Assembly (NCBI GenBank): GCA_903884535.1
Contig: CAISEZ010000026.1
Span: 1-35,659 of the forward strand
DNA length: 35,659 nt
DNA from: an uncultured Verrucomicrobia subdivision 3 bacterium
GTDB lineage: Bacteria > Verrucomicrobiota > Verrucomicrobiia > Limisphaerales > UBA11358
Reading direction: 5' to 3'
Below are positions 25,951 through 33,904 of the stretch, piece after piece. A program made the position numbers and the translations under genes. How positions within the stretch are numbered: the stretch's first letter is position 1; every line of letters begins with the position of its first letter. Under the pieces are notes generated by a model. The model saw nothing but the letters and a program-made list of their open reading frames with translations. It was not told the DNA's origin and did no database searches.

Positions 25951-26024
25951 TGGCTGTCCGACATGGATTCGAACCATGAATAACGCCTCCAAAGAGCGCT
26001 GTGTTACCATTACACCATCGGACA
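25951..26024 (-). tRNA. tRNA-Gln (anticodon UUG)
   Basis: On the minus strand the 74 nt fold as a complete cloverleaf. Acceptor TGTCCGA/TCGGACA, D-stem GTGT/ACAC, anticodon arm GCGCT-CTTTGGA-GGCGT with anticodon TTG, T-arm CATGG-TTCGAAT-CCATG, discriminator G and an encoded CCA (25951-25953). The G73 discriminator agrees with glutamine identity. The anticodon stem includes two G-U pairs at its ends. Confidence 0.94.
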
Positions 26025-26144
26025 AACCAAGCAGACGTTAAACTTTCCCGCGCCCGGGCGCAAAGCGAAAATGCGCGTTCCGTGGCCAGCCGCAGAAAGA
26101 AGATTTGCCCGCCACATTTTTTGTCGCCACAATTTCACCGATTT

Positions 26145-27326
26145 GTGAGCCGTCAACCGCCAGCCAGTTCCAGTCAGCCGCCGGTCCCGAGTCCGCCGCC
26201 GGCCACACCCGATTTTTCCCAGCCGGTGGTCCGGCCGAAAAAAAGCGGGTTCCAACTTTTTAAGGAAGTGCTGGATCACGGCGGGCCCGGCTATCTGCAA
26301 TTCGCCATCACCAACCTGTGCAATGCCGACTGCGGCTTCTGCGGTTTTGCCCGTTCCAAATTTGATCCCAAGGCGCGGCGCAGCGTCACGCTCCAGGAGG
26401 CGCGCGACGTCATTGATATCGCGGTGAAAAATCATATCGGATATCTGCTCTTCGTCGGCGGCGAGCCAATGGTGCACCGCGATCTGCGCGCCATGACGCG
26501 CTACGCCGCCGAGCGTGGCCTTCATCCGATGATCTGCACCAACGGCGGTTTGTGGACCGATCAAAACATGCACGACCTCGCCGGCGACGGCATGAGCAGC
26601 GTCATCATGTCCATTGACGCGCACGACATCGCCGCGCATGAAAAAAACCGCGGCCTGCCGGACGTCTGCAAAAAAATCAAGCGGGCCAACCAGTTTTTTC
26701 ATTCCGTCGGCATCCAAACCACCGCCAGCATCACGGCGAGCCGGCTGATTGAAGATTACGAAAAATTGCCGGCCTTTCTGGAGTCGCTGGAATTCAAAAG
26801 TTGCACGTTTAGCTATCCGTTGACCACGCTGGCGAGCAGCTATCTGAGCTTTAGCGACAGCGGCCTGGTTAATTTCAACAACGTCGAGCTCATCGAGCTG
26901 TTTGAAAAAATCAAGCGGATGAAAAAGCACAGCGGTTATCCGGTGGTGAATCCGACCGAGTCGCTCGACGAAATGCAGCGGCATCTGCGCGGCGAAAAGG
27001 AAAAGTTCGGCTGCCTCGGCGGCCACAAGTATTTTTACCTCGACTGGAATCTCGATTTATATCGCTGCCATTTTTGGGAGAAGCCGATGTGCAAAGTTTA
27101 TGACTGGGACGATTCCAAGCTCATCCGCGATGGCTGCACGCGTTGCATGATCGACTGCTATCGCGATCCGAGCATCCTGCAATTCGTCGCCATCAGCGCG
27201 AGCGATGCCTGCCACCATCTGAAAAAGGGGAACGTCGTCGCTGCCGCGAAAAATATTTTTGATGCCCGCAATCTGACTTCGATCAAGGCTGTCTGGGAAG
27301 ACCGCAAGTGGATTGGCGGCGTCTGA
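26145..27326 (+). CDS. Radical SAM protein with SPASM-like C-terminal cysteines
   Basis: GTG at 26145 gives about 393 residues; earlier starts would run into the tRNA region. A Pro/Ser-rich head precedes the radical SAM core. Its iron-sulfur motif is Cys59-x3-Cys63-x2-Cys66 in TNLCNADCGFCGFA, followed by LLFVGGEP (the GGE motif) and CTNGGLW. The C-terminus holds further cysteines (FGCLGGHKYFYLDWN, LYRCHFW, CKVYDW, GCTRCMIDCYRD), a pattern like SPASM/twitch domains that bind extra clusters. Such enzymes modify peptides, cofactors or lipids. No precursor peptide or obvious pathway gene is adjacent, so the substrate is unknown. It is followed 101 bp later by a helicase gene, probably a separate unit. 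Confidence 0.82.
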   Translation: MSRQPPASSSQPPVPSPPPATPDFSQPVVRPKKSGFQLFKEVLDHGGPGYLQFAITNLCNADCGFCGFARSKFDPKARRSVTLQEARDVIDIAVKNHIGYLLFVGGEPMVHRDLRAMTRYAAERGLHPMICTNGGLWTDQNMHDLAGDGMSSVIMSIDAHDIAAHEKNRGLPDVCKKIKRANQFFHSVGIQTTASITASRLIEDYEKLPAFLESLEFKSCTFSYPLTTLASSYLSFSDSGLVNFNNVELIELFEKIKRMKKHSGYPVVNPTESLDEMQRHLRGEKEKFGCLGGHKYFYLDWNLDLYRCHFWEKPMCKVYDWDDSKLIRDGCTRCMIDCYRDPSILQFVAISASDACHHLKKGNVVAAAKNIFDARNLTSIKAVWEDRKWIGGV

Positions 27327-27427
27327 CCGGAGCGGATCCACGCCGCGCAATTTTTGGCGATGCCAAGATTTAGCTCTCTTTGTCTACGATTTTCGGTTAT
27401 GTTCAATCGGTCGCAGAGACCAAACGC

Positions 27428-29410
27428 ATGAGCACCAAACTATTTTCCGAACTCGGCCTGACGCCTGAAATCCTCAAGGCCATTGATAAACTCGGCTTCG
27501 AGCAAGCCTCGCCAATCCAATCCGCCGCCATTCCGATTTTGCTGACCGGCAAAGATATCGTCGGCCAGTCCATGACCGGCTCCGGCAAAACGGCGGCCTT
27601 CGCCATTCCGGCGATTGAAAAAGTCGTGCCCACGTTGCGCGCGGTGCAGGTGCTGATTCTTTGTCCGACGCGCGAACTTGCGGTGCAGGTCGCCGAGGAA
27701 GTTCACAAGCTCGCGTTTTTCAAGCGTGGCATCACGGCGCTGCCGATTTACGGCGGGCAATCTTACGAACGGCAATTTCTCGGTCTGCGGCAGGGCGCGC
27801 AAATCGTCATCGGCACGCCAGGCCGCGTGATGGATCACATGCGGCGTGGTTCGCTACGGCTGGACACGATCAAGATGGTCATTCTCGATGAAGCCGACGT
27901 GATGCTGAACATGGGTTTCCGCGACGACATCGAAACCATTTTGAAAGATGCGCCAAAAGAACGGCAGACGGTTTTCTTTTCCGCCACGATGCCCCGGCCG
28001 ATCCGCGACCTGATCGAAAAATATTCGCGTGATCCTGAAAATGTCAAAATCGAGCAGAAGGAAATGACCGTGCCGACGGTCGAACAGATTTATTACGAGG
28101 TGGACCGCCGCTACAAAATGGATCTGCTGACGCGGCTGATCGATCTGCATGATCTGAAGCTGGGCATCATTTTCTGCAATACCAAGCGCATGGTGGACGA
28201 TCTCGTGGACCAGCTTGAGGCGCAGGGCTACATGGCCGACCGTTTGCACGGCGACATGAACCAGGCGCAACGCGACCGCGTGATGAACAAATTTCGCAAG
28301 TCCGGCCTCGAATTTCTTGTGGCTACCGACATCGCCGCGCGCGGCATTGACGTGGACGACATCCAAGTCGTCTTCAATTACGATCTGCCTTACGACGGCG
28401 AGGATTACGTGCATCGCATCGGCCGCACGGGCCGCGCCGGCCGCGCCGGCCGCGCGATTACCTTTGTTTCCGGTCGCGAACTGTTTCAAATCCGCAACAT
28501 CGAGCGGTTCACCAACACACGCATCCAGCGCGGGAAAATTCCGACCGCCGACGAAGTCCACGAGGCGCGCGCCAGCGTATTTTTGGACAAGCTGCGCGCC
28601 ACGTTGACGGCGGCTGAATTTAAGAAACAGGATCATCTCGTCGAGCGGCTGCTGGAGGAAGGTTTCAATTCCACGGACATCGCATCGGCGTTGATTCACA
28701 TGTTGAAAGGCGGCGGCGAAGAAGCAGCGGCCAAGCCGGCACGCGAAGAAATTTCCGCGCCGCCCGCGCGGTCAGAACGGCCGGATTACCGCGATAGCCG
28801 GCCGCCGGATCGCGGCGAACGCCCGCGTTACGACGATCGCCGCGAGGAACGGCCGCGCCGGCAGGACGATCGTCCGATGCGCGATGACCGAAGTGTTCGC
28901 GCGCCGAGCCGCCCCGTGGAAAAAGTCACGCCGTGGCAGCCTGCCGCGCCCCGTCCAGCAAAAGTGGTCACGCCGCCGCCCGCCAAACCCATCGTGCCGG
29001 TCGCGCCCGTGATCAAGGCCGCGCCGGAAATTCAACCGGCTGCTGAAATCCAGCCCGCAGCGGTTCAGACTTTTTCTGACGAGCAGATTCTTGCATCCGT
29101 AAAGCCCGCGCCGGTCGCGCCGGTGGAAGTCATGGCGAAGCCGGGATCGAAAATAAAGCCCGACCGCAAGACGCCCGCGAACCAGACGCGGCTGCACATG
29201 AATGTCGGCGAAGAAATGGGCATCGCACCGATTGATGTGGTGAATTCCATCGCGGGCGAAACCGGCTTGCCCGGCAAAGTTGTCGGCAAGGTGGACGTGC
29301 GCGAGCGGCATCTGTTCGTGGATGTAGCGTCCGAACATGCCAATGGCATCATCGCCAAGCTGAACCGCGCGGAACTCAAAGGCCACAAACTCAAAGTGAA
29401 GACGGCGTGA
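27428..29410 (+). CDS. DEAD-box RNA helicase, DeaD/CsdA type with DbpA RNA-binding domain
   Basis: ATG at 27428 gives 660 residues starting MSTKLFSELGLTPEILKAID, the usual Q-motif lead-in. All helicase motifs are present: SMTGSGKT (48-55), PTRELAVQV, GTPGRVMDHM, VLDEADVMLNMGF (DEAD at 154-157), FFSATMPRP, IFCNTKR, ATDIAARGIDV and HRIGRTGRAGR. A disordered Arg/Asp/Pro-rich linker (about 440-580) leads to a C-terminal DbpA/DeaD-type RNA-binding domain (LHMNVGEEMGIAPIDVVNSI). Members unwind RNA during ribosome assembly and cold adaptation. The stop codon overlaps the next start (TGATG at 29408-29412), coupling it to an L7Ae-like protein. Confidence 0.9.
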   Translation: MSTKLFSELGLTPEILKAIDKLGFEQASPIQSAAIPILLTGKDIVGQSMTGSGKTAAFAIPAIEKVVPTLRAVQVLILCPTRELAVQVAEEVHKLAFFKRGITALPIYGGQSYERQFLGLRQGAQIVIGTPGRVMDHMRRGSLRLDTIKMVILDEADVMLNMGFRDDIETILKDAPKERQTVFFSATMPRPIRDLIEKYSRDPENVKIEQKEMTVPTVEQIYYEVDRRYKMDLLTRLIDLHDLKLGIIFCNTKRMVDDLVDQLEAQGYMADRLHGDMNQAQRDRVMNKFRKSGLEFLVATDIAARGIDVDDIQVVFNYDLPYDGEDYVHRIGRTGRAGRAGRAITFVSGRELFQIRNIERFTNTRIQRGKIPTADEVHEARASVFLDKLRATLTAAEFKKQDHLVERLLEEGFNSTDIASALIHMLKGGGEEAAAKPAREEISAPPARSERPDYRDSRPPDRGERPRYDDRREERPRRQDDRPMRDDRSVRAPSRPVEKVTPWQPAAPRPAKVVTPPPAKPIVPVAPVIKAAPEIQPAAEIQPAAVQTFSDEQILASVKPAPVAPVEVMAKPGSKIKPDRKTPANQTRLHMNVGEEMGIAPIDVVNSIAGETGLPGKVVGKVDVRERHLFVDVASEHANGIIAKLNRAELKGHKLKVKTA

Positions 29411-29790
29411 TGAGCGACGAGATTTCATCCGATCCGGTGGAGCAGTTGTTTGATCAGGCGCTGGAAGCCAAGCTGATGATGATCGGCCGTGAAGCGTTGC
29501 GCAAAAACAAAAGCCATCTGCATTTTGTTTTGATCACGACGGACATCATCGCCAACCACCGCGAGGAAGTGCTGAAAAATTTCATGCACTATCCCGTCGT
29601 GCAGCATTACATGGCGGCGGATTTTGAACGCATGTTCAAAATGAAGGGCGCGAAAGCAGTCGGGTTTGCGAAGTCCGGTCTGGCTAAGAACATTTACGCC
29701 GCGCTCAAGCCGTATCGCATCAACGAGCCGCTGCATCCGTCGAAAAAAACGGATGCGCCCGTGCCGCCGCCGATTGCCCCGACGGCTTGA
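29410..29790 (+). CDS. L7Ae/YlxQ-like RNA-binding protein
   Basis: The 126-residue product starts at ATG 29410, overlapping the helicase stop by one base; GTG 29407 is an alternative. The order of elements fits the L7Ae/L30e fold: an initial helix (LFDQALEAKLMMIGREALRK), a strand followed by [ST]-x-D (SHLHFVLITTDIIAN), a central helix, then AKAVGFAKSGLAKNIYAALK corresponding to the closing strand and helix. L7Ae-type proteins bind kink-turn RNA. Coupling to a DEAD-box helicase supports an RNA role, probably in ribosome assembly. The similarity is structural-pattern level and I would not give a gene name. The Pro-rich tail is unremarkable. Confidence 0.6.
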   Translation: MSDEISSDPVEQLFDQALEAKLMMIGREALRKNKSHLHFVLITTDIIANHREEVLKNFMHYPVVQHYMAADFERMFKMKGAKAVGFAKSGLAKNIYAALKPYRINEPLHPSKKTDAPVPPPIAPTA

Positions 29791-29856
29791 TTCAAACGGA
29801 ACGAGTAAGTCGCGCTCGCATTTTTCCCGCGTAAATGTTACGCCATTCCCGATTCA

Positions 29857-32040
29857 ATGGAACTGCGTGAATATGCCGAGCGGATTTTGTTTGCGACGTC
29901 GCTGGAAGAAAAACTTCAACGGACGGCGGAGGTGACGGACGAGCGTCCCGGTTCCGCGTTCGTCACGCCGGTGACTCCCGGCCGCCCCAAGGAGTTACAA
30001 TTCAAAGCCACCGGCGAAGCGCGCGACAGTTTTCCTGGCACGAAAAATCTGGAGCAGGCGAGCGAGCGCGGCAAACTGCTGCATTTTTTTGCGAATCACG
30101 AACTGCTCGCCACCGAGTTGATGGCGCTGGTGCTCCTGCGTTTTCCCGATGCGCCCGCCGCGTTTCGCAAAGGCGTTTTCCAGACGCTCAAGGACGAGCA
30201 GGAGCACACGCAACTCTATCTCGACCGCATGAAAGATTGCGGCATCCACTTTGGTGAACTGCCGGTGAGCGGCTATTTCTGGCGCTCGGTTTCCGTCATG
30301 GAAAATCCGATGGACTACGTTTCCAGCCTCTGCCTGACGTTCGAGCAGGCGAATCTGGATTTCGCGCGGCACTTTGCAAAAGGCTTCGCGATGGTCGGCG
30401 ATGCCGCCACCGCCAAATTGCTCGAAAAAATTTATCGCGACGAAATCGGCCATGTTGCCTACGGTTTGAAATGGTTTCGCCGCTGGAAAAATCCGAGTGA
30501 AAGCGATTGGGAAGCGTTCTGCCGCCAGCTGAAATTTCCGTTGTCACCGCAGCGCGCGAAAGGGTTTTCGCTCAATGTCGCGGGCCGCCGCGCGGCCGGA
30601 CTGGACCCGGAATTCATTGCGCAGCTCGACGTGTTTTCGCAATCCAAAGGCCGCACGCCGAATGTTTTTGTTTTCAATCCGTTTGCCGAAGCCCGCATCG
30701 CGCATGGCAAATCGTTCAATCCCACCAAGCATCAGGCGCAGCTCGCGCGCGACCTTGCGAACCTGCCACAGTTTTTGTGCCGGCAGGACGATATCGTGTT
30801 GGTGCACGAAAAGCCGTCGGTAGAATTTTTGAGCGGCATCAAGCAGGCCGGTTTTGCGCTGCCGGAATTTGTGGGGCTGGAAAGCCGCGCGAATCTCGCG
30901 TCGCGCAAGCTGGGCCGCTTGCGCCCGTGGGCGTGGGGACCGGACAGCGTGGAATTGCTCGAACCGATTTTCGCCAATCTCACCGGCGAGCAGCGCACGG
31001 CGGGTGGAAGTTTCAATCCTGATATCGCGCAGCTTTACTCAAAAGCGTGGAGTGCGGCGTTGTTGAAACAAGTTCTCATTGGTCGGGCTGCGCTGCCGCG
31101 CAGCCCAAACCAAGAGGCGGCGCAGCAACGCCGCCCTACCGGCGACGATTGGCTTTGCAAGGAAAACGAAGTCGGCGTGCCGGTGCATTCCCTTGCGGCA
31201 GCCCTCGCCGCTATCGCGACTATTCGGCAGCGTGGCCACCACAAAATTGTCATCAAAGAATCGCTCGGCCTCGCGGGCAGCAATGCAATGCGCCTGTTCG
31301 AGCCGGAGATTTTGGAAACACATCGGCGCTGGATTGCGAACGCGGTGGCGAATCAGCAGCAACTGGTCGCCGAGCCGTGGCTGGAACGCGTGCTGGATTT
31401 TTCAGTGCAATTGGAAATGTCGGATGAAGGACTGAAACTCTGCGGCTACACCGGCTTGATCAACGACGCACGCGGTCAGTTTCAAGCCAACGTGGCGCTG
31501 CCTGGACATCAGAAAAAAATTCCGGCGAACCTGATCGCGCTGTTTCCCGAACCGCCGGACATCGCGCAACGGTTGCACGCGCTGTTCGCGGATATATTCG
31601 AGATGCTCGAAGCCGAGCTGCGCCGCGTGCATTTTTCCGGCCCGCTCAGCCTCGACGCCTTTGCCTATCGCGCGGCGGACGGCAAGATCCGGCTCAAGCC
31701 GATTGTGGAAATCAATCCGCGTTACACGATGGGCCGCGTGACGGTTGAGTTGATGAAGCATGTGGCGCCCGGCAGCCGCGGCGAGTTCCGGCTTGTCGGC
31801 CTCAAGCAAGTGGTTGCCGGGGGCTATGCGGATTTTCCAGCTTACATCCAGGAGTTGAGTCGACGCCGGCCGATCCAGCTGAAAGGCGAGCCGTCACCGC
31901 GCATCAGCGAAGGCGCGTTTTGCCTGAATGATCCGGCGCGCGCGCAAGTCTGCCTCGCGGTCTTTCACGTCAGTCACGCCGCCGGTGATTTTGTTTCACT
32001 CGCGGACTTGATGGCTTCCAGTTCTTCCCAGCGCGCGTAA
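29857..32040 (+). CDS. DUF455 ferritin-like domain fused to an ATP-grasp domain
   Basis: This 727-residue protein combines two enzymes. Residues about 1-270 are a ferritin-like four-helix domain (DUF455) with di-iron-type ligands: Glu82 in NHELLATE, Glu114 and His117 in DEQEH, Glu163 in TFEQAN, Glu196 and His199 in DEIGH. Residues about 270-700 look like an ATP-grasp ligase (KIVIKESLGLAGSN, EPWLERVLDFSVQLEM, LSLDAFAY, IVEINPRYTMGR with Glu618/Asn620). A palindromic repeat pair encodes residues 409-428 in the middle of this half without breaking the frame. Neither substrate nor product is known. The last 67 bp overlap the end of the opposite-strand ABC-F gene. Confidence 0.78.
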   Translation: MELREYAERILFATSLEEKLQRTAEVTDERPGSAFVTPVTPGRPKELQFKATGEARDSFPGTKNLEQASERGKLLHFFANHELLATELMALVLLRFPDAPAAFRKGVFQTLKDEQEHTQLYLDRMKDCGIHFGELPVSGYFWRSVSVMENPMDYVSSLCLTFEQANLDFARHFAKGFAMVGDAATAKLLEKIYRDEIGHVAYGLKWFRRWKNPSESDWEAFCRQLKFPLSPQRAKGFSLNVAGRRAAGLDPEFIAQLDVFSQSKGRTPNVFVFNPFAEARIAHGKSFNPTKHQAQLARDLANLPQFLCRQDDIVLVHEKPSVEFLSGIKQAGFALPEFVGLESRANLASRKLGRLRPWAWGPDSVELLEPIFANLTGEQRTAGGSFNPDIAQLYSKAWSAALLKQVLIGRAALPRSPNQEAAQQRRPTGDDWLCKENEVGVPVHSLAAALAAIATIRQRGHHKIVIKESLGLAGSNAMRLFEPEILETHRRWIANAVANQQQLVAEPWLERVLDFSVQLEMSDEGLKLCGYTGLINDARGQFQANVALPGHQKKIPANLIALFPEPPDIAQRLHALFADIFEMLEAELRRVHFSGPLSLDAFAYRAADGKIRLKPIVEINPRYTMGRVTVELMKHVAPGSRGEFRLVGLKQVVAGGYADFPAYIQELSRRRPIQLKGEPSPRISEGAFCLNDPARAQVCLAVFHVSHAAGDFVSLADLMASSSSQRA
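31082..31139. repeat. In-frame REP/BIME-like pair inside the DUF455/ATP-grasp gene
   Basis: The + unit has head GTCG (31082-31085) and a perfect stem GGGCTGCGC-TGCC-GCGCAGCCC (31085-31106). The - unit has head GTAG (31139-31136) and stem GGCGGCG-CAGCAA-CGCCGCC (31116-31135). The 12-mer GGCGCAGCAACG (31119-31130) also occurs in the repeat at 10661-10672. The 60 bp around it encode about 20 residues (RAALPRSPNQEAAQQRRP) unlike the flanking domain. Confidence 0.85.
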
Positions 32041-33899
32041 AGCTTCGGGACATTCGCCTTCGCCGCGTCGAGTTCGGACGTGAGCTGGTGCACTTGTGCG
32101 GCGTGTTTGCGGAAAAATTCCGGGTCGGCGAAAAGTCCTTCGATGCGCGCCACGTCGGCTTCCACGGTGCGAATATGTTCCTCAATGCCTTCCAACTCGC
32201 GGGTTTCTTTGAACGAAAGTTTGCGCGCCTTCACTGTTTTCGTAGCGGCATCTCGGGCGAGTGCCGCCGATTTCTCGGCCTTGTTCGTGGCAAGAATGGC
32301 GGCGCTCTGCCGAGCCGCCGCTACGGCTGCCTTTTGCTTCTTCTCCAAATAATAATCGTAATCGCCGACGCTGTGCGCAATTTTGCCATCGCCCTCGAAC
32401 GCGAGGACGTCCGTGCAAACGCGATTCAGAAAATAACGGTCATGGCTCACCACGAGCACGACGCCGGGAAACGCAATCAACGCCTCTTCCAGCACACGCA
32501 ACGTCGGCAGATCGAGGTCGTTCGTCGGTTCGTCGAGAATCAGAAAGTTGCCGCCGCTTTTCAGAATGCGCGCGAGCAGCAAACGGCTGCGTTCGCCGCC
32601 GCTCAGTTTTTTGACGAGCGTCAGAATGCGGTCGTCGGAAAACAAAAAGCGTTTCAAATAAGAGCGGACGGAAATTTTGACATCGCCCCATTGCACGAAC
32701 TCCGTTCCGTCGGCCACCTCGTCGAGCACCGTGCGGTCTTCGTTCAATTGCAGCCGGCCTTGATCCACGTAATTGAATTTCGTGAGCTGGCCGGTTTTCA
32801 CCGTGCCTTCGGTCGCTGGCAACTGGCCGATGATCGCCTTGAGCATCGTCGTTTTGCCAAGGCCGTTCCGTCCGCAGACGCCGATGCGCTGGCCGTTGGC
32901 GAAGCTGTAAGTGAAGCCGGAAAACAATTTTTTCCCGCCGATGGTCATGCCCAAGTCGGTGACATCCACGGTGCGATTGCCGAGCTGCGGCGGCGGCGGG
33001 ATGACGAGCTCCACGTCTTCCTCGATGACCGGGCCGGACTTCGCCGCCTCATCGTAGTAGCGCTCGAAACGATCCTTCTGTTTGCTGCGTTGCGCGCGCG
33101 GGCCTTGGCGCACCCAGGCGAGTTCCTTTTTCAGAAACATCTGGCGCTTGTGTTCCACGGTCGCATCGGCCGACTGGCGTTCGGCTTTGGCGAGCAGATA
33201 TTCCGTGTAGTTGCCGTCGTGCGAGAAAAACTTCCCGTCGGACAACTCGATCATCCGCTTGACCACGCGATCGAGAAAATAGCGGTCATGCGTCACGACC
33301 AGAAACGTGCCGTGAAATTCCTCGAGAAATTCCGCCAGCCACTCGATGGATTCCGGATCAAGATGGTTGGTCGGTTCGTCGAGGATCAGAAAATCCGGAC
33401 TGGAAACAATCGCCCGTGCCATCGCCACGCGACGCTTCTCGCCGCCGGAGAGCGTGTCGATGCTGCGGTTGGCGGCGGGACAATTCAGGTGCGCCATCGC
33501 GATTTCGATGCGCTGATCCAGCGTCCAGCCTTCGAGCACCTGGATGTGATGCTCCAGATCGGCGTGCCGTTTCGAGTCGTGCGGCAGCGATTCAAATTCG
33601 GCGATCAAATCCAACACCGGCTTCGCGCCGTCGCGAATATTTTCCTCCACGTTCTTGCTCGCATCGAGCATGAAATCCTGCGGCAGATAACTGACGACGA
33701 GATCTTTTTGGCGCGCCACTTCGCCCGTGTCGGGGTTTTGCAGGCCGGCCAGGATGCGCAGAAAAGTCGTCTTGCCCGCACCATTGCGCCCGACGAGGCC
33801 GAGGCGTTCGCCTTCCTGAATCCCCAGCGTGGTGTTATCGAGGATGGTGCGATCGCCGTAACGCACGGTGATTTCGGAAGCGGAGAGGATGGTGGGCAT
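31974..33899 (-). CDS. ABC-F ATPase (Uup/EttA-like)
   Basis: This 641-residue protein has two ABC cassettes and no membrane segment. Walker A motifs are GRNGAGKTT (37-45) and GRNGLGKTT. Signatures are LSGGEKRR and LSGGERSR. Walker B motifs are ILDEPTNHLD and ILDEPTNDLD, each followed by the switch His (VTHDRYFLDR, VSHDRYFLNR). An inter-domain linker with many charged residues and a C-terminal coiled coil (about 560-625) resemble Uup. ABC-F proteins act on the ribosome in translation rescue or antibiotic resistance. It starts 5 bp after prfC ends, so both translation factors are made together. Its 3' end overlaps the convergent gene by 67 bp, and it carries an in-frame repeat unit near 32300. 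Confidence 0.9.
   Translation of the reverse strand: MPTILSASEITVRYGDRTILDNTTLGIQEGERLGLVGRNGAGKTTFLRILAGLQNPDTGEVARQKDLVVSYLPQDFMLDASKNVEENIRDGAKPVLDLIAEFESLPHDSKRHADLEHHIQVLEGWTLDQRIEIAMAHLNCPAANRSIDTLSGGEKRRVAMARAIVSSPDFLILDEPTNHLDPESIEWLAEFLEEFHGTFLVVTHDRYFLDRVVKRMIELSDGKFFSHDGNYTEYLLAKAERQSADATVEHKRQMFLKKELAWVRQGPRAQRSKQKDRFERYYDEAAKSGPVIEEDVELVIPPPPQLGNRTVDVTDLGMTIGGKKLFSGFTYSFANGQRIGVCGRNGLGKTTMLKAIIGQLPATEGTVKTGQLTKFNYVDQGRLQLNEDRTVLDEVADGTEFVQWGDVKISVRSYLKRFLFSDDRILTLVKKLSGGERSRLLLARILKSGGNFLILDEPTNDLDLPTLRVLEEALIAFPGVVLVVSHDRYFLNRVCTDVLAFEGDGKIAHSVGDYDYYLEKKQKAAVAAARQSAAILATNKAEKSAALARDAATKTVKARKLSFKETRELEGIEEHIRTVEADVARIEGLFADPEFFRKHAAQVHQLTSELDAAKANVPKLYARWEELEAIKSASETKSPAA
32298..32324 (-). 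repeat. Single REP-like unit inside the ABC-F gene
   Basis: On the minus strand: head GTAG (32324-32321), then CGGCGGCTC-GGCA-GAGCGCCGCC, an imperfect stem with one bulge. It shares the GTAG head and GGCA loop with the unit at 18081-18105. It encodes part of an Ala-rich helix (AVAAARQSAAI) in the region before the C-terminal coiled coil, so it could also be chance in a GC-rich helix. Confidence 0.5.
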
Positions 33900-33904
33900 C
33901 TAAA

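Noticed and set aside
25951-26024. tRNA-Gln as the attachment site of an integrated element
   Set aside because: No integrase gene and no second copy of the tRNA 3' end was found in the window.
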